Below, piece after piece: positions 1 through 6,836 of a stretch of 11,188 bases of DNA. The stretch is from JAFDZV01 sp966128725 (GTDB lineage Bacteria; Bacteroidota; Ignavibacteria; OLB7), in contig CBHYLN010000159.1 in NCBI GenBank assembly GCA_966128725.1, forward strand, positions 1-11,188, in the 5' to 3' direction. Numbering within the stretch: position 1 is the stretch's first letter; the number at the start of each line of letters is the position of its first letter. The notes below the pieces were generated by a model that was not told the DNA's origin, did no database searches, and was given only the letters and a program-made list of their open reading frames with translations. The position numbers and the translations under genes are program-made.

Positions 1-1045
1 GCGGTACGTGCAGGTTCTCCTCCGACACACGAAGCGCTGTTGGCAGTGTGGCGTTCGAGGAGGATGTGGAAAATGCCGCAAGTATTACCGTCTTGATCCG
101 GCGGAAGAATTCGATCGGAGATATCCGTGACAGGAACCATACCGAGAGCGAATACACTCCGAACATGTGGAGCGACAGACCCAGTAACACCGTGATCACG
201 AACCATGCGATTGCGCCCATTACATCCAGCCCGAATTGGGCCGTGTTGGTGAACAGCAATGCCGCCACGGCGTAGGGCGCAAGTTTCATGATCATGTCCA
301 CGATCTTCGTGGTGGCCTGGTAGGCGGCGTCGAACCCGCGCAACAATGGGCCGGATACACGTTCGGAAAGCAGCGTGATCGCTACGCCGAACACCAGCGC
401 GAAGAACATCAGGTGCAGCATGTTCGGCGTGTAGTTCGGGGCTTCGCCAACAATCGATGCAATCGGGTTGGTTGGAACGATGGTCTTGATGGCGGTCATC
501 AGCGGCGTGTCGGTGTTGGTTGCCGAGGCCTTCGCCGCGTCCACGCTTTTGGCCGCGTCCGATGCATAGCGCTCACGCAGACGCGTGGCAGTTGCCGGGT
601 CAACACGTTCACCGGGCCGGATGGTGTTGGCCAACGTGAGCCCGATCACCACCGATATCGCCGAAATCACCAGTGTGTAGCCAAAGGCCTTCATGGCGAC
701 ACGACCAAGTTTCCGGATGTCGCCAACCCCGGCCACGCCAACCACCAGCGAGCAGAACACCAACGGCACTACGATCATCAGCAACAATCGGAGAAAGAGC
801 TTCCCGACAGGATCGGTAATGTTGGCCACGATCCACTTTGCCGTGACGTTGTCAGGGCCGGCTATGGCATTGGTAAGCAGGCCGGCAAGTGCGCCAACCG
901 CCAGGCCGATCAGAATGCGATTGTGCAGGGGCATCCCTTTCGGGCGGTCGGGCGTGCCATCGTGCAGGTCGGTAGTCAACTCGTGCTCGAATCGATCCGG
1001 ATCGTCCGGCAAAGCCGGGTTCGTTGCCTGGTTGTCGTCGTGCAT
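1..1045 (-). CDS. Dicarboxylate/amino-acid:cation symporter (DAACS family), 3' end outside window
   Basis: This is an inner-membrane secondary transporter of the GltP/DctA (SLC1-like) family, which takes up acidic amino acids or C4-dicarboxylates with Na+ or H+. Reading the minus strand from the ATG at 1045 gives 348 residues without a stop before the window edge. Residues 1-37 are a hydrophilic, acidic N-terminal extension. Hydrophobic segments begin near residue 42. The family motif PTNPIAS is at 191-197, and the serine-rich hairpin-1 motif STSSSNATLP is at 326-335; this motif lies in the substrate site of known homologues. The loop between the third and fourth membrane segments (about 144-185) is long and charged. 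Roughly the last 100 or more residues, including the second hairpin and substrate-binding helix 8, lie outside the window, so substrate choice cannot be read. It is divergent from the acetyltransferase gene. Only a weak AAGG ribosome-binding sequence precedes the start. Family assignment is confident; substrate is not. Confidence 0.9.
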   Translation of the reverse strand, partial: MHDDNQATNPALPDDPDRFEHELTTDLHDGTPDRPKGMPLHNRILIGLAVGALAGLLTNAIAGPDNVTAKWIVANITDPVGKLFLRLLLMIVVPLVFCSLVVGVAGVGDIRKLGRVAMKAFGYTLVISAISVVIGLTLANTIRPGERVDPATATRLRERYASDAAKSVDAAKASATNTDTPLMTAIKTIVPTNPIASIVGEAPNYTPNMLHLMFFALVFGVAITLLSERVSGPLLRGFDAAYQATTKIVDMIMKLAPYAVAALLFTNTAQFGLDVMGAIAWFVITVLLGLSLHMFGVYSLSVWFLSRISPIEFFRRIKTVILAAFSTSSSNATLPTALRVSEENLHVP

Positions 1046-1201
1046 CGGTATGTGCCTTATAGTGAGGCGAGAATTTACGGCCGTGGCCTGCGGACCACCA
1101 ACCGCGATATGATCGCCGGCCCAGTTGAGCAGGATACGTATGATGTAAGATGACCGTTGTGGGCAACCCCGATTGGTGTACGATCCTGCAAGTGGATGTG
1201 T

Positions 1202-1224
1202 GGGCGATTGCTAGATTGTCGCCC
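1202..1224 (+). promoter_or_regulatory. Small inverted repeat in leader of acetyltransferase gene
   Basis: GGGCGA (1202-1207) pairs with TCGCCC (1219-1224) around an 11-base loop, ending 9 bases before the Shine-Dalgarno of the RimJ-like gene. It could be a leader hairpin or an operator. With only 6 bp of stem it may also be chance in GC-rich DNA. Confidence 0.25.
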
Positions 1225-1233
1225 TAACGAACC

Positions 1234-1240
1234 AGGAGGT
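1234..1240 (+). promoter_or_regulatory. Strong ribosome binding site fixing the 1246 start
   Basis: AGGAGGT lies 5 bases before ATG 1246. It is a near-perfect anti-16S match and decides this start. It also shows that this organism uses canonical Shine-Dalgarno initiation. Confidence 0.85.
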
Positions 1241-1245
1241 ATTCC

Positions 1246-1818
1246 ATGCATGCGCTCGTACTTCAGCCTACCGCTACAACCACGGCTCGCCTGCTGGACG
1301 AACGTGATGGCGCACTGGTTGCCGAGTACCATCGGCGTAACGAGGAGTACCACCGACCATGGTCACCAATCCCACCGGAGGAATTCTTTACCGAGGACTT
1401 TCAGCGGGCGCGCCTGGCGGCTTCCAGCCAGTTGGCGGCGGTCGGGCGCGAGTTCCGGTTCGGCGTGTTCCATCACGAGCGACCCGAGTACCTGATGGGG
1501 ATCATCAACCTGAATGCGGTGGAGCGTGGGGTGTTTCAGAACGGGCGCTTCGGGTACTCGATCGACGTTGCCCATGCCGGCAAGGGGCTGGCCACTGCCG
1601 CCCTGCGTGTGATAATGCGGTTTGCGTTCGGCGAGCTCGAACTGCATCGCCTGGAGGCCAACATCATGCCGCGCAACGAACCCTCGCGCCGTGTGTTGCT
1701 GAAGTGCGGTTTCTCCATGATCGGGTACTCACCCCGAATGCTGATGATCAACGGTGTGTGGGAGGATCACGAGATGTACATGGTCCTTGCCGAGCAGTTC
1801 AGCGTGCCCGATGCTTGA
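1246..1818 (+). CDS. GNAT N-acetyltransferase, RimJ/RimL-like
   Basis: This is a cytoplasmic acetyl-CoA-dependent transferase of the GNAT fold. RimJ and RimL acetylate the N-terminal residue of ribosomal proteins (S5 and L7/L12). The 190-residue product is close to the length of E. coli RimJ. The acetyl-CoA pyrophosphate loop is seen as HAGKGLA at 110-116. It is followed by the family pattern LHRLEANIMPRN (133-144), then LLKCGF (151-156) and IGYSPRMLMING (159-170). NGVWEDHEMY near the C-terminus matches the RimJ ending, where a W.DH segment closes the site. The start is fixed by AGGAGGT five bases upstream. It stands alone, divergent from the symporter. RimJ is the best named relative, but this subfamily also contains enzymes acting on antibiotics or other protein N-termini, so the exact substrate is inference. 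Confidence 0.88.
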   Translation: MHALVLQPTATTTARLLDERDGALVAEYHRRNEEYHRPWSPIPPEEFFTEDFQRARLAASSQLAAVGREFRFGVFHHERPEYLMGIINLNAVERGVFQNGRFGYSIDVAHAGKGLATAALRVIMRFAFGELELHRLEANIMPRNEPSRRVLLKCGFSMIGYSPRMLMINGVWEDHEMYMVLAEQFSVPDA

Positions 1819-1907
1819 GGTTGCCGCCCACTGCTGACTATACGGCGTGTACTGCGGAAGCCATGCCGTGGGCCTGACCCGTTTCGGTCTGCGATGTTGA
1901 ATCGTGC

Positions 1908-1937
1908 TTGACATCGCGTTGCCTGTGCGTGTATCTT
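1908..1937 (+). promoter_or_regulatory. Sigma70-like promoter without an evident gene
   Basis: TTGACA (1908-1913, a perfect -35 hexamer) is followed after 18 bases by TATCTT (1932-1937, four of six matches to the -10 consensus). A transcript would start near 1944. The next 200 bases contain no clear coding start, so this may drive a small RNA, a degraded gene, or the fragments further downstream. Confidence 0.4.
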
Positions 1938-2145
1938 CCACTTGTGCGGCTCAACAACGCACCGAACACCATCACATAGCCCGATATACTGTTGTCGCGG
2001 GGAGCGTTGTTTCTGCAGCGGTCAGAACCGTTGCATTCGAGGCATGATGCCGGGTGAAACGGGGATGTGGATGTTTCGAACCTTGGATTCGGGTTCATGT
2101 GGCCGCTGACAATCACTGAACTCACAAGCGCGGGAACATTTCGTT

Positions 2146-2331
2146 GTGCGTGCAGGCCTGAAATCTGAAGGAATCCTGATTGTCAACATGGGCAAGGATA
2201 TTCCAGTTGTCGATGATATGCGGATGTGTATTGAATGGTCCGAGAATGCCGGAAGGTGCGTCCCGGTCAACAATCACAGTCCAAGGGATCTTTGGATTCG
2301 ATTGGCACAATGCACGGAGCCGGTTGGTTGA
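2146..2331 (+). pseudogene. Short protein-like fragment, possible gene remnant
   Basis: GTG 2146 opens a 61-residue frame. Its sequence looks protein-like, with a mix of hydrophobic and charged residues such as GILIVNMGKDIPVVDDMR and IEWSENAGRC. There is no ribosome-binding site. The same frame upstream is closed by TGA 2107-2109. After TGA 2329-2331 the protein-like signal appears to move to another frame (2336-2453, containing GLNELIPGYEDAEHW). I do not recognise a family. It could be a genuine small protein, or the middle of a frameshifted gene. Confidence 0.2.
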
Positions 2332-2470
2332 ATGACGACCCCCACTGCACTGCGAGACACTCGACGAGGCCACATCATACGGTGAAGAGGGGGCAGGTCT
2401 GAACGAATTGATTCCGGGGTATGAAGACGCCGAACACTGGCGCTGCAACTGAGCGGATGTTGAACGGATC

Positions 2471-2482
2471 GGGGGGGGGGGG
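2471..2482 (+). repeat. Homopolymer run of twelve G
   Basis: Twelve consecutive G residues sit at a point where the apparent reading frame of the surrounding fragments changes. Such tracts are slippage-prone in vivo, where they act as phase-variable switches in some bacteria. They are also common sites of sequencing or assembly error. Confidence 0.85.
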
Positions 2483-2520
2483 CGACCCGGTGAGCGGTAC
2501 GGCGGGATCGCGAAGACTGC

Positions 2521-2937
2521 ATGCAGGTATCGAAGGCATTCCGGAGATCGGCCTCTGCGATCTCCATTGCACGTAGCACCATCACAATCATGAACATCGA
2601 ACACCGCAATGTCGAGCTGGTTATGCTCGACTACTCGGCCGCTCTCGGTATTGTGCAGATCGAATTGCGCGATGGCCCCGGCGAGCTCGCCATGCATATT
2701 CAGTGCCAGCATCTTTTGCATGTATGCCTTGCAACAACATACGATGCAGGCAGGGCGCCGTTTACCGTGAACGTCACCATGCGCCGCCATACCGGTGTGG
2801 CCCTGGAAGTGGTGCTGGAACGGCTGGGGTATCCGTGGACGTCATACCCAAGCCCCGAACAGATATTCCACCTGCATGCCGAGGGCGAGATAGTTTTGGA
2901 TGTGGTGGCTACTACGGAGTTCATCGTCCTATCGTAG
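2521..2937 (+). CDS. Hypothetical protein, no recognised family
   Basis: This frame of 138 residues has a second possible start at ATG 2590, giving 115 residues; neither has a visible ribosome-binding site. Residues 1-23 are simple (Ser/Ala/Arg/Ile), so the shorter form from Met24 is plausible. From there the composition looks genuinely coding. Third positions are mostly G or C, and hydrophobic/polar alternation (VELVMLDY, GIVQIELRDG, APFTVNVTMRR, EIVLDVVATTEFIVL) suggests a beta-rich small domain. There is no signal peptide or membrane segment. It follows a stretch of broken fragments and the G-run. It could therefore be the surviving 3' part of a longer frameshifted gene. No function is proposed. 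Confidence 0.42.
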   Translation: MQVSKAFRRSASAISIARSTITIMNIEHRNVELVMLDYSAALGIVQIELRDGPGELAMHIQCQHLLHVCLATTYDAGRAPFTVNVTMRRHTGVALEVVLERLGYPWTSYPSPEQIFHLHAEGEIVLDVVATTEFIVLS

Positions 2938-3001
2938 CATCGGTTCGGTGCCTGCGCGGCATTGCGGGCTCATCGCAACTCAGTAAGTTCGGTTCCGACA
3001 C

Positions 3002-3027
3002 ATCGCGCGGATGGATGTTCGCGCGAT
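3002..3027 (+). promoter_or_regulatory. Perfect 8-bp inverted repeat upstream of the TonB receptor
   Basis: ATCGCGCG (3002-3009) and CGCGCGAT (3020-3027) form a perfect inverted repeat with a 10-base spacer, ending 40 bases before ATG 3068. No T-tract follows, so an intrinsic terminator is unlikely. It could be an operator for a dimeric regulator, or a hairpin in the receptor's leader. In GC-rich DNA an 8-bp pairing can arise by chance, so the role is inference. Confidence 0.4.
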
Positions 3028-3067
3028 TACTCCAACGCACGCCTGTGCCGAGCCGTAACCGTTCCGT

Positions 3068-5794
3068 ATGCTCCGACTCTACCGCTTCCCGCTCGCAATC
3101 CTTCTCCTGACCATCACCTGGGCCGTTGCCGCTCCTGTCGCCGTTGCGCAGACGGGCGCGCTATCCGGGCGTGTGCGCGATCGCGTAACCAATGCTCCGC
3201 TTGCCGGCGCAACCATTCGTATTGTTGCCCGCGAGTCCAGCTCGCGTGTAAGCGGAGCGGTGAGCGGTGCGAACGGGCGGTTTGTGATACGGGGACTGAA
3301 GCCCGGCGTGTATCAGTTGACCGTTACGTATCTGGGGTATGCGCAGTTCGAGCAGGAGAATGTGGATGTTCGTGCCGGTACGATGCCCGACCTGGATGTG
3401 CTTCTTGATGCTCGGGCAATCGGATCGGATGAAGTTGTTGTATCGGCTTCGCGCCGGCCCGAGAAGGTGACAAGCGCGCCTGCATCGGTATCCGTGGTTG
3501 ACGCACGCCGTGTTGATGAGCGGCCCGCGCTGACGGCCGTTGATCATCTGAAGAACATTGCCGGGCTGGATATCGTGCAATCGGGGCTTACCCAGAGCAA
3601 CGTGGTTGCGCGCGGCTTCAACAATGCGTTCAGCGGTACGTTGATGATGCTCACCGACAACCGCATTGCGGGTGTTCCATCGTTGCGGTTGAACGCGCAC
3701 AACTTCGTGCCGCTGGTCAACGAGGACATCCAACAGATCGAGGTGATCCGTGGCCCGGGGGCCGCGCTTTACGGTCCCAACGCCGCCAACGGCGTGCTGC
3801 ATATCATTACGCGTTCTCCGTTTGCGTCGGCCGGGACATGGTTCTCGGTGGCCGGAGGGGAGCGTGATGTGGTGCAGTTGATGGGCCGTCATGCCGGCAC
3901 ACTGGGCGATCATCTTGGCTACAAGTTGTCGTTGCAATACATGCGCGGCGACGACTGGGGGTATGTGGATTCGGCGGAGGTGGCCGCACGAACCGAGTTC
4001 CTTGCCGACACTCTTCATCGTGGCGTGAACCCGGATACGTTGAAGATCGGCCTGCGCGACAGCTTGATCGAACGCGTGGCCGGCGAGTTCCGGCTGGACT
4101 ACGCTCCGCTCGAAGATCTTACAGCGATCCTGGCTGTCGGCTGGAACGATGCAATTCGCAATCCCGATATCACGGGTGTAGGCGGGGCGCAGGCCCGCGA
4201 CTGGTTGTACACGTATCTCCAGGCGCGCGTGAACTACAAGGATCTGTTCGTGCAGGCGTTTCTCAACCAGAGCGATGCCGGCAAAAGCTATCTGTTGCGG
4301 AGCGGCCAGCCGGTTGTGGATCGGTCGCGACTGATTGTTGCGCAGGCGCAGCATTCTGCGTCGATCGAGAATACGGCTCGGCTTACATACGGCGTTGATT
4401 TTCTTCGCACGATACCCGTCACCGACTCCACGATTACCGGCGGGAATGAGGATGATGACGATATCACCGAGCTGGGCGGCTATCTCCAGGCCGATGCCCC
4501 GATCGTCGACAGTCTGCTGCAACTGGTTGTGGCGGGCAGGGTGGATTATCACAGCCGGCTCGCCGATCCGATCTTCTCGCCGCGCGCGGCGCTGGTATAC
4601 ACGCCCAGCGCACACCATACAATCCGTGCCACGTACAATACGGCCTACAGTTCGCCATCCACCAACGACATGTTCATGGACATCGTGGTGCAGAACGTCG
4701 CGGGTCTGTTCGACGTTCGCGCCTCCGGCATTCCGGAGGATGGGTTCCGATACGAACGCGGCACCGATGGCCATGCGTTGATGCACGGCATCCCGGCCTT
4801 TGGTTATCCGGCCACGTCAACCACGATCGGCGATGTCGCGCCGGCATGGAGCTTCCTGCAGGGACTTATTCGCCAGTCCGGGCTCACCCTGCTGGACAGT
4901 GTCCCACCGCCGCCGTCCTCGGTTGCCGAGCTCCGCACGCTGGATGCGTCCACCGGCACCTTCGACTCCTCCGGCGAGCCAGCCGATCGTCCCGGTATCC
5001 GGCCAACGATCACCAACACGCTCGAGATAGGGTACAAGGGCGTTGTCGCCAATCGGCTTGGTATCGCGCTCGACGTGTATCGTTCGCAGTACCACGATTT
5101 CATCGGGCCGCTTCAATCGATTACGCCCAATGTGTTCTTCAATCGCAACGCGCTTCGGGCGTACCTGATCGATCGGTTGCGTGCGCAGGGCAGCGTTCCG
5201 GACTCGGCGCAGCTTGTGGAGCTGGCCACCATTCTTGCGGATACAGCCTCCAAGATTCCGTTCGGAGTCCTTTCGCCGATCGGTGCCACTGATCCATCGG
5301 CCGTGTTGTTTGCCTCGCGCAACTACGGCGACATCACTGTGTACGGCCTGGATCTCGGCCTGCAGTTCGGAGTTGTCGATGGGCTCATTCTTTCCGGAAC
5401 ACTTTCCTACGTGGACAAGAATTTCTTCGCCAACCTGGACAACGTAAGCGATCTGGCGCTGAATGCCCCGAAGCTGAAATACACGCTGGGTGCCGAGTTC
5501 CACGATCCCGGCCTTGGCCTGAACGCCGAGGTGCGTTTCCGTCACGTCGACGGCTTCCCGGTGAATTCCGGTGTATACATCGGGCAGGTGCCGGGATACT
5601 CCGTTGTTGATATCAACGTTGGATGTCGCGTGCCGTTTGTTGAAGGCATTACCGCCGGACTCTCGGTGCAGAATCTGTTGACGTGGGTGGAGGGTGGCTC
5701 CGGCGATGCGTTCTCGCAGCGCCATGCCGAATTTGTCGGCACTCCGGCACTGGGTCGATTGGCGCTGGCCCGGATTACCTACGAGCTCCATTAA
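3068..5794 (+). CDS. TonB-dependent outer-membrane receptor with carboxypeptidase-regulatory-like N-terminal domain
   Basis: This is a 908-residue outer-membrane gated channel that imports a scarce ligand using TonB-ExbB-ExbD energy. A signal peptide spans residues 1-27 (charged start, Leu/Ile-rich core, likely cleavage after AVA before QTG). Residues 32-112 form a beta-sandwich domain of the CarboxypepD_reg type (GRVRDRVTNAPLAGATI, then GRFVIRGLKPGVYQLTV). A TonB-box-like DEVVVSA is at 121-127. The plug covers about 131-251, including VARGFNNAFSG and the signature IEVIRGPGAALYGPNAANG (224-242). The rest is a large 22-strand-type barrel. The C-terminus ends in TYELH rather than the usual terminal Phe. 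No SusD-like partner lies next to it, so it is not a classic SusC/SusD pair. No metal- or vitamin-specific gene sits nearby, so the ligand is unknown. The ribosome-binding site is weak. Confidence 0.93.
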   Translation: MLRLYRFPLAILLLTITWAVAAPVAVAQTGALSGRVRDRVTNAPLAGATIRIVARESSSRVSGAVSGANGRFVIRGLKPGVYQLTVTYLGYAQFEQENVDVRAGTMPDLDVLLDARAIGSDEVVVSASRRPEKVTSAPASVSVVDARRVDERPALTAVDHLKNIAGLDIVQSGLTQSNVVARGFNNAFSGTLMMLTDNRIAGVPSLRLNAHNFVPLVNEDIQQIEVIRGPGAALYGPNAANGVLHIITRSPFASAGTWFSVAGGERDVVQLMGRHAGTLGDHLGYKLSLQYMRGDDWGYVDSAEVAARTEFLADTLHRGVNPDTLKIGLRDSLIERVAGEFRLDYAPLEDLTAILAVGWNDAIRNPDITGVGGAQARDWLYTYLQARVNYKDLFVQAFLNQSDAGKSYLLRSGQPVVDRSRLIVAQAQHSASIENTARLTYGVDFLRTIPVTDSTITGGNEDDDDITELGGYLQADAPIVDSLLQLVVAGRVDYHSRLADPIFSPRAALVYTPSAHHTIRATYNTAYSSPSTNDMFMDIVVQNVAGLFDVRASGIPEDGFRYERGTDGHALMHGIPAFGYPATSTTIGDVAPAWSFLQGLIRQSGLTLLDSVPPPPSSVAELRTLDASTGTFDSSGEPADRPGIRPTITNTLEIGYKGVVANRLGIALDVYRSQYHDFIGPLQSITPNVFFNRNALRAYLIDRLRAQGSVPDSAQLVELATILADTASKIPFGVLSPIGATDPSAVLFASRNYGDITVYGLDLGLQFGVVDGLILSGTLSYVDKNFFANLDNVSDLALNAPKLKYTLGAEFHDPGLGLNAEVRFRHVDGFPVNSGVYIGQVPGYSVVDINVGCRVPFVEGITAGLSVQNLLTWVEGGSGDAFSQRHAEFVGTPALGRLALARITYELH

Positions 5795-5800
5795 GGTGGC

Positions 5801-6655
5801 ATGATGCTTCGCAATACATTCTGCCATCTAAGCGGCATCGGGCTACGGACCGAACGGGCGTTGTGGGACGGAGGGGTGCGCAACTGGGAGGATCTGGTGG
5901 AGATGGGGGAGGTAGTGCTGCCCGGCAAACGTGGCCAGGTTGCACGCGATGATGTGTTCAGATCGATCGAGGCGTTGGAGGATCGCGACATCGGGTTCTT
6001 TGGTTCCGCGCTTCCGCCCGGCGAGCAATGGCGCATGTTCGCCGACTTCCGGGGGCGTGTGGCCTATCTGGATATCGAAACCACGGGGCTAGGTTTTGGT
6101 GACGGTATCACCACGATTGCCTTGTACGACGGCACAAGCGTCAGGCATTACGTGCAGGGGGAATCGTTGCGGAGATTCAAGGACGATGTGGATGACTACG
6201 AGTTGCTGATCACCTACAACGGCAAGTGTTTCGATATCCCGTTCATCGAACAGTATTTCATGATGAGCCTGCCACATGCGCACATCGATCTGCGATATGT
6301 GCTTCGCGGACTGGGGTATTCCGGTGGCTTGAAGGCGTGCGAGCGTGCGTTGGGGATCGACCGCGGTGATCTCGACGGGGTTGACGGATACTTCGCCGTG
6401 CTTCTGTGGCAGGAGTACGAACGCTTCGGTAATCAGCGCGCACTGGAAACATTGCTTGCCTACAACATCGAGGACGTTCTGAACCTGGAACGCCTGATGC
6501 TGTTGGCATTCAACATGAAGCTGGGCGATACTCCGTTCGCGCATACCGGGCGGTTGCCGATACCCTCGGATCGGCCGCGGAATCCGTTCGTCGCCGATCT
6601 TGAAACCGTTGATATGATTCGTGCTCGTATGCCGGTATCAGGATATGGATTCTGA
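5801..6655 (+). CDS. YprB-type RNase H-fold 3'-5' exonuclease-like protein
   Basis: This 284-residue protein of the YprB/RNase_H_2 ribonuclease-H-like family is probably a cytoplasmic, metal-dependent DEDD exonuclease. Residues 10-34 (GIG..TE..LW..G...W..L) resemble a helix-hairpin-helix nucleic-acid-binding segment. Exonuclease motifs follow in order: YLDIETTGL (Asp91, Glu93), ITYNGKCFDIPFIE (Asp145), the middle segment HIDLR with GLKACERALGI, and YNIEDVLNLERL (Tyr221, Asp225). The spacing Tyr-x3-Asp is of DEDDy type. The gene starts 6 bases after the receptor stop. GGTGG at 5794-5798 overlaps that stop codon and serves ATG 5801 or the adjacent ATG 5804, which has better spacing. Co-transcription and translational coupling with the receptor are likely, although no functional link is obvious. 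Fold assignment is confident; the natural substrate is unknown. Confidence 0.87.
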   Translation: MMLRNTFCHLSGIGLRTERALWDGGVRNWEDLVEMGEVVLPGKRGQVARDDVFRSIEALEDRDIGFFGSALPPGEQWRMFADFRGRVAYLDIETTGLGFGDGITTIALYDGTSVRHYVQGESLRRFKDDVDDYELLITYNGKCFDIPFIEQYFMMSLPHAHIDLRYVLRGLGYSGGLKACERALGIDRGDLDGVDGYFAVLLWQEYERFGNQRALETLLAYNIEDVLNLERLMLLAFNMKLGDTPFAHTGRLPIPSDRPRNPFVADLETVDMIRARMPVSGYGF

Positions 6656-6782
6656 CTTCAATCACGCTGCCCAACCATGCGTTTTGCCGTTTCCATGTAT
6701 GGGCCTGTCTGTCAGTGTGTTCATGTGCCAGAGGAGTGCTCCCTCCCTGGAAGGCGTAACCCTCTGGATGGGGTACGGTTGA

Positions 6783-6807
6783 TGCGTCCATGACGGGGCC
6801 GGACGCA
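6783..6807. other. Hairpin between convergent genes
   Basis: TGCGTCC (6783-6789) pairs perfectly with GGACGCA (6801-6807) around an 11-base loop. It lies between the 3' ends of the YprB gene and the LtrA-zinc finger gene. No T-tract follows on either strand, so if it terminates transcription it is not a classic intrinsic terminator. Confidence 0.3.
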
Positions 6808-6836
6808 CGATATTCAGAACCCAGTGCCAGAGTGGT

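Larger units (their letters stand above)
1819..2520. other. About 700 bases without a convincing intact gene
   Basis: No ORF here has a ribosome-binding site and a recognisable product. The stretch holds a sigma70-like promoter sequence at 1908-1937. It also holds short protein-like segments on the plus strand in changing frames (2047-2109, 2146-2331, 2336-2453 and 2457-2576) and a run of twelve G at 2471-2482. The longest open frame, on the minus strand (2790 to 2122), is rich in His, Cys, Arg, Ser and Pro, as expected of an antisense reading. The pattern fits a decayed gene or an RNA-bearing intergenic region. I cannot choose between them. Confidence 0.4.

Noticed and set aside
1056..1061. 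TATAAG on the minus strand as a -10 box for the symporter
   Set aside because: It ends only about 10 bases from the ATG and has no -35 partner at proper spacing.
236..1153. Plus-strand open frame of 305 codons opposite the symporter gene
   Set aside because: It is antisense to the clear DAACS reading. Its translation is rich in Arg, His, Gln and Gly with no domain features.
2122..2790. Minus-strand open frame of 222 codons across the fragment region
   Set aside because: Composition (His, Cys, Ser, Pro, Arg) and lack of hydrophobic patterning look antisense. It has no ribosome-binding site and conflicts with the better-looking plus-strand frame at 2521-2937.
3161..4786. Minus-strand open frame of 541 codons inside the TonB receptor
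   Set aside because: It is a shadow of the receptor gene in GC-rich DNA. The receptor translation has a signal peptide, plug and barrel motifs, while the antisense one has no family features.
4817..5827. Minus-strand open frame of 336 codons over the receptor's 3' half
   Set aside because: Antisense shadow of the same receptor frame, with no start signal or domain.
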